Notes: generated by a model not told the origin, from the letters alone. Shown: positions 10,958-21,048, numbered from the stretch's first letter. The stretch: 64,000 nucleotides of DNA from Oceanospirillaceae bacterium (GCA_013373085.1 JABXIM010000051.1:1-64000); one strand, 5' to 3'. Program-made: numbers and translations.

Positions 10958-11016
10958 ATCCACCCCATGCCGATCAGCCTCGGTCGAGTCCTCGATGACA
11001 GTGCACCGCTCCGACT

Positions 11017-11089
11017 CGTGGGAGCGCCGCCCCCGGCGCGAATGCTTTTCAAGCTGCGCCGCCGTTGTTCGCGGCGGGGCGCCGCTCCG
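11017..11089. repeat. REP-like imperfect palindrome, unit 2
   Basis: cgtgggagcgccgcccccggcgcgaatgcttttcaagctgcgccgccgttgttcgcggcggggcgccgctcc. Confidence 0.85.
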
Positions 11090-11091
11090 AC

Positions 11092-11167
11092 TCGTGGGAG
11101 CGCTGCCCCCGGCGCGAAGGCTTTTCAAGCCATGCCGCCGTTGTTCGCGGCGGGGCACCGCTCCCAC
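11092..11167. repeat. REP-like imperfect palindrome, unit 3
   Basis: tcgtgggagcgctgcccccggcgcgaaggcttttcaagccatgccgccgttgttcgcggcggggcaccgctcccac. Confidence 0.85.
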
Positions 11168-11183
11168 GACCGCCCCATACCGC

Positions 11184-12302
11184 TCAACCGCGGTCGATGC
11201 GCGCCTCGTTCTTCGGGTCGAAGAACACCGCCTTGCTCATGTCGAACATCAGCGGCACCGTTTCGCCCACCGGGGTGCTGTAGCCGGGATTGATCCGGCA
11301 ATTGATCTCGACACCGTTGATCTCGGTGACCAGCATGGTGTCGGCGCCGGTCGGTTCGGTCACCAGCACCTTCATCGGCACCTGCCGCACCAGCGGCTGG
11401 TCCGCCTTGTGCGGCACCGGGTCGGTGATCATCTCGGGACGGATACCCAGCACCACCTCCTGACCGGCAACGCCGGACAGGCGCTCCGGATGCGGCACCG
11501 GCAGCCAGGTCGGATTGCCGTTGCCATCCAGGATCTCGACACCCAGTCCATTATCCCCGGCCGCCAGGCGGCACGGCACGAAGTTCATCGCCGGCGAGCC
11601 CATGAAGCCGGCGACGAACTGGTTGGCCGGATTGTCGTAGATTTCCTGTGGCGTACCGAGCTGCAGCAGCTCCCCGGCACGCATCACCGCAATGCGGTCG
11701 GCCAGCGTCATCGCCTCGATCTGGTCGTGGGTGACGTAGACAATGGTGGTGCCCAGGCGCTGGTGCAGCTTCTTGATCTCGGTGCGCATCTCGACGCGCA
11801 GTTTGGCGTCGAGGTTCGACAGCGGCTCGTCGAACAGATAGAGCTTCGGCCGGCGGGCCAATGCCCGACCCATGGCGACGCGCTGCCGCTGGCCGCCGGA
11901 CAGCTGGCCCGGCTTGCGATCCAGCAGGTGCTCGATCTGCAGCAGCGAAGCGACACGCTGCACCTCCTGTTCCCGCTCCGGTTTCGGCACCTTGCGGATC
12001 TCGAGGCCAAAGGCGATGTTTTCGCGCACCGACATGTTGGGATAGCGCGCGTAGGACTGGAACACCATGGCGATATCGCGGTCCTTCGGCGCCGCGCGGG
12101 TCACATCGGCGTCGCCGATCAGGATGCGGCCGCCGGTGACGTCCTCGAGTCCGGCAATGCTGTTCATCAGCGTGGACTTGCCGCAACCGGAGGGACCGAC
12201 CAGGATCAGGAACTCCCCCTTGTTGATGGCGATATTGATGCCCTTGAGCACCTCGGTCTGACCGTAGGTCTTGACCACATTGTCGATAGTCAGGTTAGCC
12301 AT
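11184..12302 (-). CDS. Sugar ABC transporter ATP-binding protein (MalK/UgpC/GtsD-like)
   Basis: Walker [46 protein letters not shown]. Confidence 0.9.
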   Translation of the reverse strand: MANLTIDNVVKTYGQTEVLKGINIAINKGEFLILVGPSGCGKSTLMNSIAGLEDVTGGRILIGDADVTRAAPKDRDIAMVFQSYARYPNMSVRENIAFGLEIRKVPKPEREQEVQRVASLLQIEHLLDRKPGQLSGGQRQRVAMGRALARRPKLYLFDEPLSNLDAKLRVEMRTEIKKLHQRLGTTIVYVTHDQIEAMTLADRIAVMRAGELLQLGTPQEIYDNPANQFVAGFMGSPAMNFVPCRLAAGDNGLGVEILDGNGNPTWLPVPHPERLSGVAGQEVVLGIRPEMITDPVPHKADQPLVRQVPMKVLVTEPTGADTMLVTEINGVEINCRINPGYSTPVGETVPLMFDMSKAVFFDPKNEARIDRG

Positions 12303-12326
12303 GTTCGTAAACCTCTTATTGTTCTG

Positions 12327-13199
12327 TCAGCCTTTTACGGCACCGGCGGTCAGACCGCGGACAAAATATTTTCCGGCCAGCACATAGACCACCAGGGTCG
12401 GCAGTGCCGCCATCAGCGCCGCGGCCATGTCGACGTTGTACTCCTTGCCGCCGAAGCTGGTGTTGACCAGGTTGTTCAGCGCCACCGTCACCGGCTGGGT
12501 ATCGCCGCCGGAGAACACCACGCCGAACAGGAAGTCGTTCCAGATCTGGGTGAACTGCCAGATCACGCAGACCACGATGATCGGCGTCGACAGCGGCAGC
12601 ACGATGCGGCGGAAAATGAAGAAGAAGCCGGCGCCGTCGAGCCGCGCCGCTGCGATCAGCTCCTTCGGCAGGCCGACGTAAAAGTTGCGGAAGAACAGCG
12701 TGGTGAAGGCAATGCCGTAGGTGATGTGCACCGCGACCAGGCCGGTGACGGTATTGGCCAGCCCCAGCATCGCCAGCATCCGCGCCATCGGCAGCAGGAT
12801 CACCTGGAACGGGATGAAGCAGCCCACCAGCATGGCGCCGAACAGCAGCTCGCTGCCGCGAAAACGCCACATCGACAGCACGTAGCCGTTGAGCGCGCCG
12901 ATCAGGGTCGAGATCGCCACCGCCGGGATGACGATCTTGAAGGAGTTGCCGAAGAACGGCGCGATGCCCTCGCAGGTACTGCCGGTGCAGGCACCGCTCC
13001 AGGCCTTGGCCCAGGCGTCGAAGTTGAGGCTGCCGGGCAACGAGAACAGCGTGCCGCTGCGGATCTCCTCGACATCCTTGAGCGACGTCAGCAGCATCAC
13101 CCAGAGCGGCATCAGGTAGACCAGCGCCGCAACGCCGAGGATGGCATAGAGACCGTAGCGCAGCAGGCGCTGGTTGAGGGTCTGTTGTGACTTAACCAT
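12327..13199 (-). CDS. Carbohydrate ABC transporter permease (GtsC-like)
   Basis: EAA-loop region GLPKELIAAARLDGAGFFFIFRRIVLPLSTP; start MVKSQQTLNQ at 13199. Confidence 0.87.
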   Translation of the reverse strand: MVKSQQTLNQRLLRYGLYAILGVAALVYLMPLWVMLLTSLKDVEEIRSGTLFSLPGSLNFDAWAKAWSGACTGSTCEGIAPFFGNSFKIVIPAVAISTLIGALNGYVLSMWRFRGSELLFGAMLVGCFIPFQVILLPMARMLAMLGLANTVTGLVAVHITYGIAFTTLFFRNFYVGLPKELIAAARLDGAGFFFIFRRIVLPLSTPIIVVCVIWQFTQIWNDFLFGVVFSGGDTQPVTVALNNLVNTSFGGKEYNVDMAAALMAALPTLVVYVLAGKYFVRGLTAGAVKG

Positions 13200-14127
13200 G
13201 TTTCTTACCCCGCAGCTCCGAATAGAGATAGGGGACCAGGATCGCCAGCACGCCGCCGAGCATGACGATGGCACTGGCCGCGCCGAGGCCCATCTGGCCT
13301 CGGGTAAAGGCATGCTGGTACATGAAGGTCGCCGGCAAATCCGAGGCGTATCCCGGACCGCCGCCGGTCAGCGCCATCACCAGGTCGAAGCTCTTGATGG
13401 CGATGTGCGAGAGGATCACGAAGGCGCTGAAGAAGACCGGTTTCAGGCTCGGCAGAATGATGCGGCGGTAAATCTTGGGCATCGAAGCGCCATCGAGCTG
13501 AGCCGCCTTGACCATGTCCTGGTCGACGCCGCGCAGGCCCGCCAGGAACATTGCCATGACGAAGCCGGAGGATTGCCAGACGGCAGCGATCACCAGGCAG
13601 TAGATGACCATGTCCGGGTTCACCAGCCAGTCGAACGAGAAGCTTTCGAAGCCCCACTCGCGGATGGTCTTCTCTAGGCCCAGCCCCGGATTCAGCAGCC
13701 ACTTCCAGGCGGTACCGGTGACGATGAAGGAAATCGCCATCGGGTAGAGGTAGATGGTACGCAGTGCGCCTTCGGCGCGGATCTTCTGATCCAGCAGGAT
13801 CGCCATCAGCACACCGATTACCAGGCAGGTCAGAATGAAGAGCCCGCCGAACAGCACCAGGTTGCCGACCGCGACGTCCCAGCGCTCGTTGGCGAACAGC
13901 TTGGTGTACTGCTCGGTGCCGATGAACTTCCACACCGGCAGGATGCGGGAATTGGTCAGCGACAGCAGCGCGGTCCAGATCATGTAGCCGTAGACGGCGA
14001 CCAGGGTAATGACAACGGTCGGCGCCAGCACGATTTTCGGTAGCCAGTCGGCCAGGCGGTCCGGCAGCGCGCGCGCAGCGGGGCGCGCCGCCCCGGATGC
14101 GGGCAGCGGTACGGATTGTTCGTTCAT
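13192..14127 (-). CDS. Carbohydrate ABC transporter permease (GtsB-like)
   Basis: LRGVDQDMVKAAQLDGASMPKIYRRIILPSLKP. Confidence 0.87.
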   Translation of the reverse strand: MNEQSVPLPASGAARPAARALPDRLADWLPKIVLAPTVVITLVAVYGYMIWTALLSLTNSRILPVWKFIGTEQYTKLFANERWDVAVGNLVLFGGLFILTCLVIGVLMAILLDQKIRAEGALRTIYLYPMAISFIVTGTAWKWLLNPGLGLEKTIREWGFESFSFDWLVNPDMVIYCLVIAAVWQSSGFVMAMFLAGLRGVDQDMVKAAQLDGASMPKIYRRIILPSLKPVFFSAFVILSHIAIKSFDLVMALTGGGPGYASDLPATFMYQHAFTRGQMGLGAASAIVMLGGVLAILVPYLYSELRGKKHG

Positions 14128-14180
14128 AGTGGATTACCGGTAGAGGTGGATGCGGGCAGGCGACGCCTGCCCGTCGGGCG

Positions 14181-15428
14181 TCACAGGCTTGCGTTGACGG
14201 CACGCGCCAGCTTGTCGACCGCGTCTTCGGCGCTCATGTCGGAGGTGTTGAAGAAGTTGGTCACGACGTCGTAGATGGCGCCCTGGACACGGGAGGACGT
14301 CGACATGCCGTGGGCCATGCTCGGTACCAGACTGCCGCTTTCGGCGCTGGCGGTAAAGGCATCCATCGAAGCGTGGGCACAGCTGTCAAAGGGCGTGCGG
14401 TCCATGCCCTGACGTGCCGGAATCGAGCCCTTGTTGAGGTTGAAGGTTTCCTGGAACTTGGGCTCCATCACCAGGCGCGCCAGATCCTGCTGCGCCTCGA
14501 TACGGCTGTCGTCGCTCTGCTGGAACATCGCCAGACTGTCGATATTGAAGGTGAACATGCCCTCGGTGCCCGGTGCCGGCGCGCAGATGTAGTCGGTGCC
14601 CGCCGTCTTGCCCGCCGCGGTGAACTCGCCCTTGGCCCAGTCACCCATCAGCTGCATCGCGGCCTGACCGTTGATCACCATCGAGGTGGCGACGTTCCAG
14701 TCGCGACCGCTGGCGTCGGCATCGATCAGGTCACGCACCTTGCGGAAGGTATTGAACACCTTGATCATGGTGTCGCCCTTCAGCGTTGCCTCGTCATGCT
14801 CGACGAAAGCCTTGCGGTAGAAGTCCGGGCCCTGCGCCAGCGCGATATCCTCGAAGACGGTCGCATCCTGCCAGGCCTGGCCGCCGTGGGCCAACGGGAC
14901 ATAGCCGGCCTCTTTGAGCTTGGGTCCGATTTCGATCATCTGCTCCCAGCTGGTCGGGACCTCGACGTTGGCCTTCTTGAAGGCTTCCGGGTTGGCCCAG
15001 AGCCAGTTGACGCGGTGCACGTTCACCGGCACCGCGACGTAATGACCGTCGTACTTCATCACGTCGCTGACCACCTGTGGCAGCAGCGAGTCCCACTGAC
15101 CGGCTGCGGCAACCTCGTCCAGCGGCGACAGAAAGCCGAGTTCGCCCCACTCCTGGATATCGAGGCCCTTGATCTGGGCAGCGGACGGCGGATTGCCGGA
15201 AATGGCGCGGGATTTGAGCACCGTCATCGCGGACTCACCGCCACCGCCGGCCACGGCGAAATCCTTCCAGGTATGCCCGGCGGCTTCCATTTCTTGCTTG
15301 AGTACATTGATTGCGGCAGCTTCGCCGCCGGAGGTCCACCAGTGCAGCACTTCGACTTCACCGGCTGAGGCAGTGGCGCAGGCAACAGATAGCGCCAGGC
15401 CGGACAGGCAGGTCTTGAGGGTCTTCAT
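14181..15428 (-). CDS. Glucose/mannose-type ABC transporter substrate-binding protein (GtsA-like)
   Basis: Signal peptide, GEVEVLHWWTSGGEAAAINVLKQEMEAAGHTWKDFAVAGGGGESAMTVLKSRAISGNPPSAAQIKG. Confidence 0.87.
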   Translation of the reverse strand: MKTLKTCLSGLALSVACATASAGEVEVLHWWTSGGEAAAINVLKQEMEAAGHTWKDFAVAGGGGESAMTVLKSRAISGNPPSAAQIKGLDIQEWGELGFLSPLDEVAAAGQWDSLLPQVVSDVMKYDGHYVAVPVNVHRVNWLWANPEAFKKANVEVPTSWEQMIEIGPKLKEAGYVPLAHGGQAWQDATVFEDIALAQGPDFYRKAFVEHDEATLKGDTMIKVFNTFRKVRDLIDADASGRDWNVATSMVINGQAAMQLMGDWAKGEFTAAGKTAGTDYICAPAPGTEGMFTFNIDSLAMFQQSDDSRIEAQQDLARLVMEPKFQETFNLNKGSIPARQGMDRTPFDSCAHASMDAFTASAESGSLVPSMAHGMSTSSRVQGAIYDVVTNFFNTSDMSAEDAVDKLARAVNASL

Positions 15429-15581
15429 TTTGTCGGTTTCCCTTTTATTGTTATACGCAGGCCGCCAACACGGCCACCGTCAGGTTGAAATCTAACAAAG
15501 CCCTCCGGGGAAATGGGTAAAGTAACGCAAGGAAAAGTAACAAAGTGTAACCGTGGGTCAGTCGCGAGACGCTGGGTGGTT

Positions 15582-15742
15582 ATTAACCTGGTGTGCAAAT
15601 AGGTTCCCCGCCCTACCTATTTGCACATCACGCCACTGAAACGGGCGCAGGTGCGCGGACATGCTGGTTTCCGCGGCGTTCGCATTGGCCTGCGGCCAAT
15701 GATGAAGCATCCCTGCTTCATGTATTAACCCGCCGGGTTAAT
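15582..15742 (+). repeat. Five-hairpin structured intergenic element, copy A
   Basis: attaacctgg...gggttaat with five consecutive inverted repeats; inverted homologous copy at 47502-47657. Confidence 0.9.
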
Positions 15743-15959
15743 TTGAGCGCAGTGAATTCCACCAGTGAGGCGTCAGGCGCCTGGCCGCTAGCGCAACGAG
15801 CATCTGTGATGCTTAACGCATACCAGGAAAGAGGCGTGGCGATGCAGGCAGACCGCCTCTGGTCTACCCGACACTGCGGTATCAAGGGGCAGTAGCACGG
15901 CTGTTGCGTTACACTTTTACCCGCATGACTCTTCTTTATCGACCGATTGGGCCTTGCCG

Positions 15960-16931
15960 ATGACGTTTGCCATCGAGTTCAACTTCAACACCAAGCAGGA
16001 ACGCCCGGTGTCGCTGGACGAGATCGCAGCGACCCCGGCGGAAGGGCTGTATTACTGGATCGACCTGGAGGGCGAGCCAAAGGCAACGGTGAGGACGTTT
16101 CTCGAGCGGATGCACATTGATCAGCTGACCCTGGACCTGCTTCTCGACGATGAGGCCCCGCCTAGGTTCAACGTGTTTTCCTCCTGCCTGCACTTCACGC
16201 TCAGGGAAGCCCGCGTGGTGAACGAAGATTGGTTCACTGTGCCCGTGCAGGTATTGCTTGGGCCGCATTTCTTGCTCACATCGCATCCGACACAGGTGGA
16301 GTTTCTCGTCGACATCAAGCAAACCTACAAGGAAGACTTCTACGAGCACAGCCATTCACCCGGCTTTTTGCTGTTTGAACTGGCGGACCATCTGACACAG
16401 GGTTACCGGCTGACGCTCAACGTCATCAGCGAAATGATTGAAGACATCCAGTCGCAGATTCTGGGCGAAACGGAGGGCGAGATGTTCCGCGAAGTCTACG
16501 AACTGCTCCGCTCGCTGCTGGAATTTCGCAAGATCATCATATCCACCCGGGAGATCGTGCACGAACTGGCCACGCGGAAATCGCCCTACGTCAGCCAGAC
16601 CACGCAGCCGTTTCTGGAGAAGAAAGGGGTGCTACTGGACCGCCTGAGCGCCGATGTCACCACGGAGCGCGAGGTCCTCTCCGAGAGCCTGAACCTCTAC
16701 ATGGGCATCGTCAGCCACCGCACCAACCGGGTCGTCACCAAACTGACGATGGTCAGCATGTTCTTTTTGCCGCTCTCGTTCCTCGCGGCTGTCTACGGCA
16801 TGAACTTCGGCTCGCCCGACTCCACGATGCCGGAAGTCGGCTGGGAATATGGCTATTTATTTTTCTGGTTCGTCGCAGCCGCCATCGTCGGCTTTTTGGT
16901 GTACTGGATGCGACGCAACAAATGGTTTTAA
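15960..16931 (+). CDS. CorA family divalent cation transporter
   Basis: C-terminal YGMNFGSPDSTMPE loop between two TM helices. Confidence 0.87.
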   Translation: MTFAIEFNFNTKQERPVSLDEIAATPAEGLYYWIDLEGEPKATVRTFLERMHIDQLTLDLLLDDEAPPRFNVFSSCLHFTLREARVVNEDWFTVPVQVLLGPHFLLTSHPTQVEFLVDIKQTYKEDFYEHSHSPGFLLFELADHLTQGYRLTLNVISEMIEDIQSQILGETEGEMFREVYELLRSLLEFRKIIISTREIVHELATRKSPYVSQTTQPFLEKKGVLLDRLSADVTTEREVLSESLNLYMGIVSHRTNRVVTKLTMVSMFFLPLSFLAAVYGMNFGSPDSTMPEVGWEYGYLFFWFVAAAIVGFLVYWMRRNKWF

Positions 16932-16983
16932 GAAACGAACCACTCCAAACCAAACTGCATCACTTTTATTCTGCGTCAGCTAA

Positions 16984-17039
16984 CGGCACGGAGCGGACGT
17001 CGGTTATTTGGGAAATAGGTATACTGTCCCCGGAATTCC
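16984..17039 (+). repeat. Composite accessory-region repeat, copy 1
   Basis: cggcacggagcggacgtcggttatttgggaaataggtatactgtccccggaattcc. Confidence 0.75.
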
Positions 17040-17082
17040 GCCCAGTTCTTTCTCCAGCTTGAGGCCGTTCTTGAGGGCTGAA
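17039..17082 (-). pseudogene. Fragment of a second DUF3604 gene
   Basis: 44 nt nearly identical to 19774-19817 inside the DUF3604 pseudogene (ALKNGLKLEKELG). Confidence 0.7.
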
Positions 17083-17131
17083 AGCACCTGACCACAGCCC
17101 TCGCGGTTTTTACTTCAGAAGAATCATCAAA

Positions 17132-19567
17132 TTAGTCGATCACTCTATACTCAGAAGCTTCCACTTCCTCTTCTGGATTTTTGATGTCAAAGACCACTTT
17201 GTGCAATTGCCCCGGGGTAAATTCAAATTTGCCCATATCGGCATATTCTTCATTGACGGGAAGCCCCTCATCACGGCCAATGTCGAAGGTTTCATGGCCG
17301 GTATATGCAGCGTAAACCGTTGCGATAATATCCATTTCACCAACCTTTTCATCATTGATGAAAAATTCGACGGTAGAAGGACCGTTCAGTTTTGGCTCCT
17401 TCATGGTGTGTTTCAGGGTGATTTTAATATCGCCATAAGGGATTCTCACATCGCCGTCAAAATCGTGCCAGTACAATCCGAGCGTGGAATAGCTGTAACG
17501 CAGTTTACCATCCATAATAAACAGTGCCTGTCCTCCGATGTGCTCACCCACGGCATAGATAACTCCCTCGGTAGTTTCATCGGCAGTTAGATAGGCATTG
17601 ATCTCGTAATTGGTGGATTTGATCTCGGGTCCGGCTAATTCAGGCACACGGTATACACTGGGCGTGAGTTCCCAGTGGCGCTTTCCGGCCCGCTGCGGAT
17701 TGGATTCCGGTTGCAACAAGCGGCCCAGAGAACCACCCACGGGAGATACATTGTATTTATCAGCTTCTTCCCAGAATATCTTTTCCAGCTCTTTCACTTT
17801 TTCAGGATACTGATCGGCTACATTCACCTGCTGTATGGGGTCTTCATTAATATTGTACAGCTCCCATTCGGTATTCAGGGGATCAAAATTTGCCATGGCC
17901 GATGGATCAGTTGACCAGGGAATTCGATAGGGCTTACCGGCGATGGTCCAGCCGTCATGATACAAGCCCATGAAACCCAGCATTTCAAAATACTGCGTGG
18001 GATGGTTGGTTTTTGCATCTGCATCGTTCCAGGCATAGGTCAGTGATTTTCCCGGATACTCTATTCTCTTTTGCCCGTTCACATAATCGGGTGCGGGTAC
18101 GCCAGTCACTTCAAGTATGGTTGGAACGAGATCGGTCACATTCTGAAACTGCCTGCGCCATTCTCCTCTTGCTGCAATTGCTTTCGGGTATCGTATGGCC
18201 GTGGCGGACATGGTTCCGCCGAAATGGGAAGCCATCTGCTTGGTCCACTGGAAGGGTGTTGATGATGCGTAGGCCCATCCAACCGAATAATGGTTGGCCA
18301 TATGAGGACCACCCCAGGCATCCAGACCGCCAAACTCTTTGAGTTTTTCAAGCTGCTGTTCCATTGTAAGGGGTGGAAACCCGTTCTGCATCAACAGCTC
18401 GGAGAATGTTCCGGTTGGCGTCCCTTCTCCCGTAGCGCCGTTGTCGGCGGAGAGATAAACAACAAGTGTATTGTCCAGCTCGCCCATTTCTTCAAGATGT
18501 TCGATCACCCGTCCGATGTGATAATCCACATGCTCCATAAAAGCGGCATTGACTTCCATTTGCCTCGATAGATAGGCTTTGCCCTCTTCGCTATAAGAAT
18601 CCCATTGGGGAATGGATTCGGGCCAATCGACCATCTCTGCATCTTCGGGAACCAGACCCATTTTTGTCTGGCGTTCCAGCTGCTGCGCCCTGTAGACGTG
18701 CCATCCATCGTCAAACTGTCCTTTATATTTATCGCGCCACTCTTTAGGTACCTGAATTGGCGCATGAACAGCTCCCGGTGTGTAGTACATGAAGAACGGC
18801 GCGTCTCGTAATCCTTTCCAGTTATCCAGCCATTTGATAGCCTGATCGGCCATGCCGTGGGATAGATGAAACTCTGATCCATCTGCATTGGTTTTGGGTG
18901 TTTCGATGGCGGTGGTGTTTTCGTACAACAGCGGATGGAACTGGTTGGTTTCGCCGCCGAGAAAACCCCAGAAATATTCGAACCCCCAGATGCCCGTCGG
19001 CCAGCTTTCAAAAGGCCCGGCAGGCGAAGCTTCTTCCATGGGTGTGTTGTGCCATTTGCCGAATGCCGCTGTCGCATAACCATTGTCGGTCAAAATTTTG
19101 GCGATGGATGGCGTCCTGTAATCAATTTGAGAATTGTATCCCGGATATCCGGTGGCAAACTCTGAAATGATGCCGGTGCCGATCTGGTGAATGTTGTAAC
19201 CGGTCAATAATGAGCCTCGTGTCGGTGAACAAACTGCGGCCACGGACATGTGGGTGTACCGTATCCCTTCATCACCAATCCGATCAAGGGTGGGCGTTTT
19301 CATAACGCCGCCAAATGAGGTCGCATTCGAATACCCGGCATCATCAAGCATGATGACCAGTACATTGGGTGCCCCCTCAGGCGCTTTGGGCTGACCGATA
19401 AAATCGGGTTTTGAGTCGGCAAGGGTTTTACCCTGTACACCTTCCCATTCAGGCAAGGGATAGGGTATTGCATTGCTCTCTGTTTGTGCGCTCGCCTTTT
19501 CTGCTGAACATGCGGTGATAAGCGCCAGCATGACCAGGCTTATGAATGTTAAGTTAGCGTTGTTCAT
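17132..19567 (-). CDS. Arylsulfatase-type sulfatase, predicted lipoprotein
   Basis: MLDDAGYSNATSFGGVMKTPTLDRI, CSPTRGSLLTGYN sulfatase signature, GKWHNTP; lipobox LALITACSAE. Confidence 0.9.
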   Translation of the reverse strand: MNNANLTFISLVMLALITACSAEKASAQTESNAIPYPLPEWEGVQGKTLADSKPDFIGQPKAPEGAPNVLVIMLDDAGYSNATSFGGVMKTPTLDRIGDEGIRYTHMSVAAVCSPTRGSLLTGYNIHQIGTGIISEFATGYPGYNSQIDYRTPSIAKILTDNGYATAAFGKWHNTPMEEASPAGPFESWPTGIWGFEYFWGFLGGETNQFHPLLYENTTAIETPKTNADGSEFHLSHGMADQAIKWLDNWKGLRDAPFFMYYTPGAVHAPIQVPKEWRDKYKGQFDDGWHVYRAQQLERQTKMGLVPEDAEMVDWPESIPQWDSYSEEGKAYLSRQMEVNAAFMEHVDYHIGRVIEHLEEMGELDNTLVVYLSADNGATGEGTPTGTFSELLMQNGFPPLTMEQQLEKLKEFGGLDAWGGPHMANHYSVGWAYASSTPFQWTKQMASHFGGTMSATAIRYPKAIAARGEWRRQFQNVTDLVPTILEVTGVPAPDYVNGQKRIEYPGKSLTYAWNDADAKTNHPTQYFEMLGFMGLYHDGWTIAGKPYRIPWSTDPSAMANFDPLNTEWELYNINEDPIQQVNVADQYPEKVKELEKIFWEEADKYNVSPVGGSLGRLLQPESNPQRAGKRHWELTPSVYRVPELAGPEIKSTNYEINAYLTADETTEGVIYAVGEHIGGQALFIMDGKLRYSYSTLGLYWHDFDGDVRIPYGDIKITLKHTMKEPKLNGPSTVEFFINDEKVGEMDIIATVYAAYTGHETFDIGRDEGLPVNEEYADMGKFEFTPGQLHKVVFDIKNPEEEVEASEYRVID

Positions 19568-19624
19568 ATTTTTTCCCTTTTAAAGGATGTGAGAACGGAC
19601 ACTCATAAATTAAATTGACATCGA

Positions 19625-21048
19625 TCAGGGCGGGTTCGCCATGAATGGATTCACCGCGCGCGTCGCATTGGGCTCATAAACTGATACCTTGGCGAAGAAA
19701 TTGTCTTCGTCCGCCGTGGAAAGCGCGGTATGGGTGTCGGTTGAACCGACCATGCCGAACTTGTAGGGATTGACGCCCAGTTCCTTCTCCAGCCTGAGGC
19801 CGTTCTTGAGGGCTGAACGGGCGTATTCGAACTCGAACATGGTGGGCTTCTTGGCCTCCGTCAGATCGAGGTTGCCCTTGTCCCAGGTCTCATAGTCGGC
19901 AAATTCATCGTTGGGGGAGAGGAACGGGTGCGTCTCGCCGTCACCCTTCATTTGGGTGACCTCGACGAGCGGCTCCCAGCGCGCGCGGACCTCGGCGTAC
20001 TCGCGATCTATCTGCTTGCCGGTAAACGACTCGATGATCGGGAACATCCGGCCATTGCTCACATTGCCGTTATGCGCGATGGCGAGCACCCCGCCATGCG
20101 TCTTCTCTTCATACGCTGCCATCCACTTCCAGAGATCGCGGGGATTGGGGCTTCCCCACGGCTGTGCGGTGGTGAGCGGATCGACCTGCCTGGCCAGGTC
20201 GCCACCGTCCCGGTAGATCACGTTGCGGTGCAGGTTGTTGCCGTTACCGTCGCCGCTACTGTTCGAGGTCCACTCATAACCGATGAACGCGGTGAAGCGG
20301 CCCGGTTCATTGGCCTCTTCCGCCGCCTGGATCACCTCGTGCCAGGCCGAGCGATTGCCGGGTTGGCTGGAATCAAAGCCTTCAACCGCGAATACTCTGG
20401 GTATCGTTCCGCTGGCCTGCGCGTTAACTATCGCATACGCGACCTCGGCGCCTTTACCGGCCTTCATCAGGTCATACCACTCTTTAACCGTTGGATCTGC
20501 AAGCAACTCACCGTCACCCTCGGAGAGGCGCGGGAACAGGCCAAAACCGTCCGAGTGATCGGCCACCACCATGAAGTCTAGCGGGCGGGACAGCCGGACA
20601 CGCTGCCCGCTGGACTACATGACTTCCTCACCTTTGCCAAAGTGTAGACCACCGGCCCGAGCTGGACCCCGGCCGCACCCGCATCGATAGAATAGGACGT
20701 GTGTACGTGCGTGTCGCCGAACAGAAGGCGAGCGGGGAAATTGAGGTCTGCGTAAGGCGAATACGGCGGCTTGTCAGGCAGAATTCTCTCGAGTGCCTGC
20801 TTGTCGATGGTGCCTTCCGGGTAGAGAGTTCCTTGTTCAGCGGCAAAAGCTGGTAATGCAAGCATCGCAGTAATGAGAACAAGTATCGCTTTCACCGTAT
20901 CGCTCCTTTTCATCACTCGCATCGACAACGAAGTGCAAATCAACTTTTCATCGGTCCTCGATAATCGTGCGCAGGAATCCAAAACATCGGCTTGCACGCG
21001 CCGACCCAACGTACCCTGCAACTTTCCAGACGCTACGACAACACGCAC
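19625..21048 (-). pseudogene. DUF3604 protein gene, frameshifted, nonsense-mutated and 3'-truncated
   Basis: N part FGDTHVHTSYSIDAGAAG (ORF 20578-21048) and C part MVVADHSDGFG... (ORF 19625-20572) in different frames; alternate frame reads FGKGEEVM*SSGQRVRLSRPLDFMVVADH with stop at 20615-20617. Confidence 0.82.

Noticed and set aside
10883-11167. CRISPR array
   Set aside because: Only three units, each a long palindrome with irregular spacers and no cas genes; REP-like instead.
10884-13190. 768-aa plus-strand ORF
   Set aside because: Runs through REP repeats and antisense to the ABC ATPase and permease; His/Gln/Arg-rich spurious translation.
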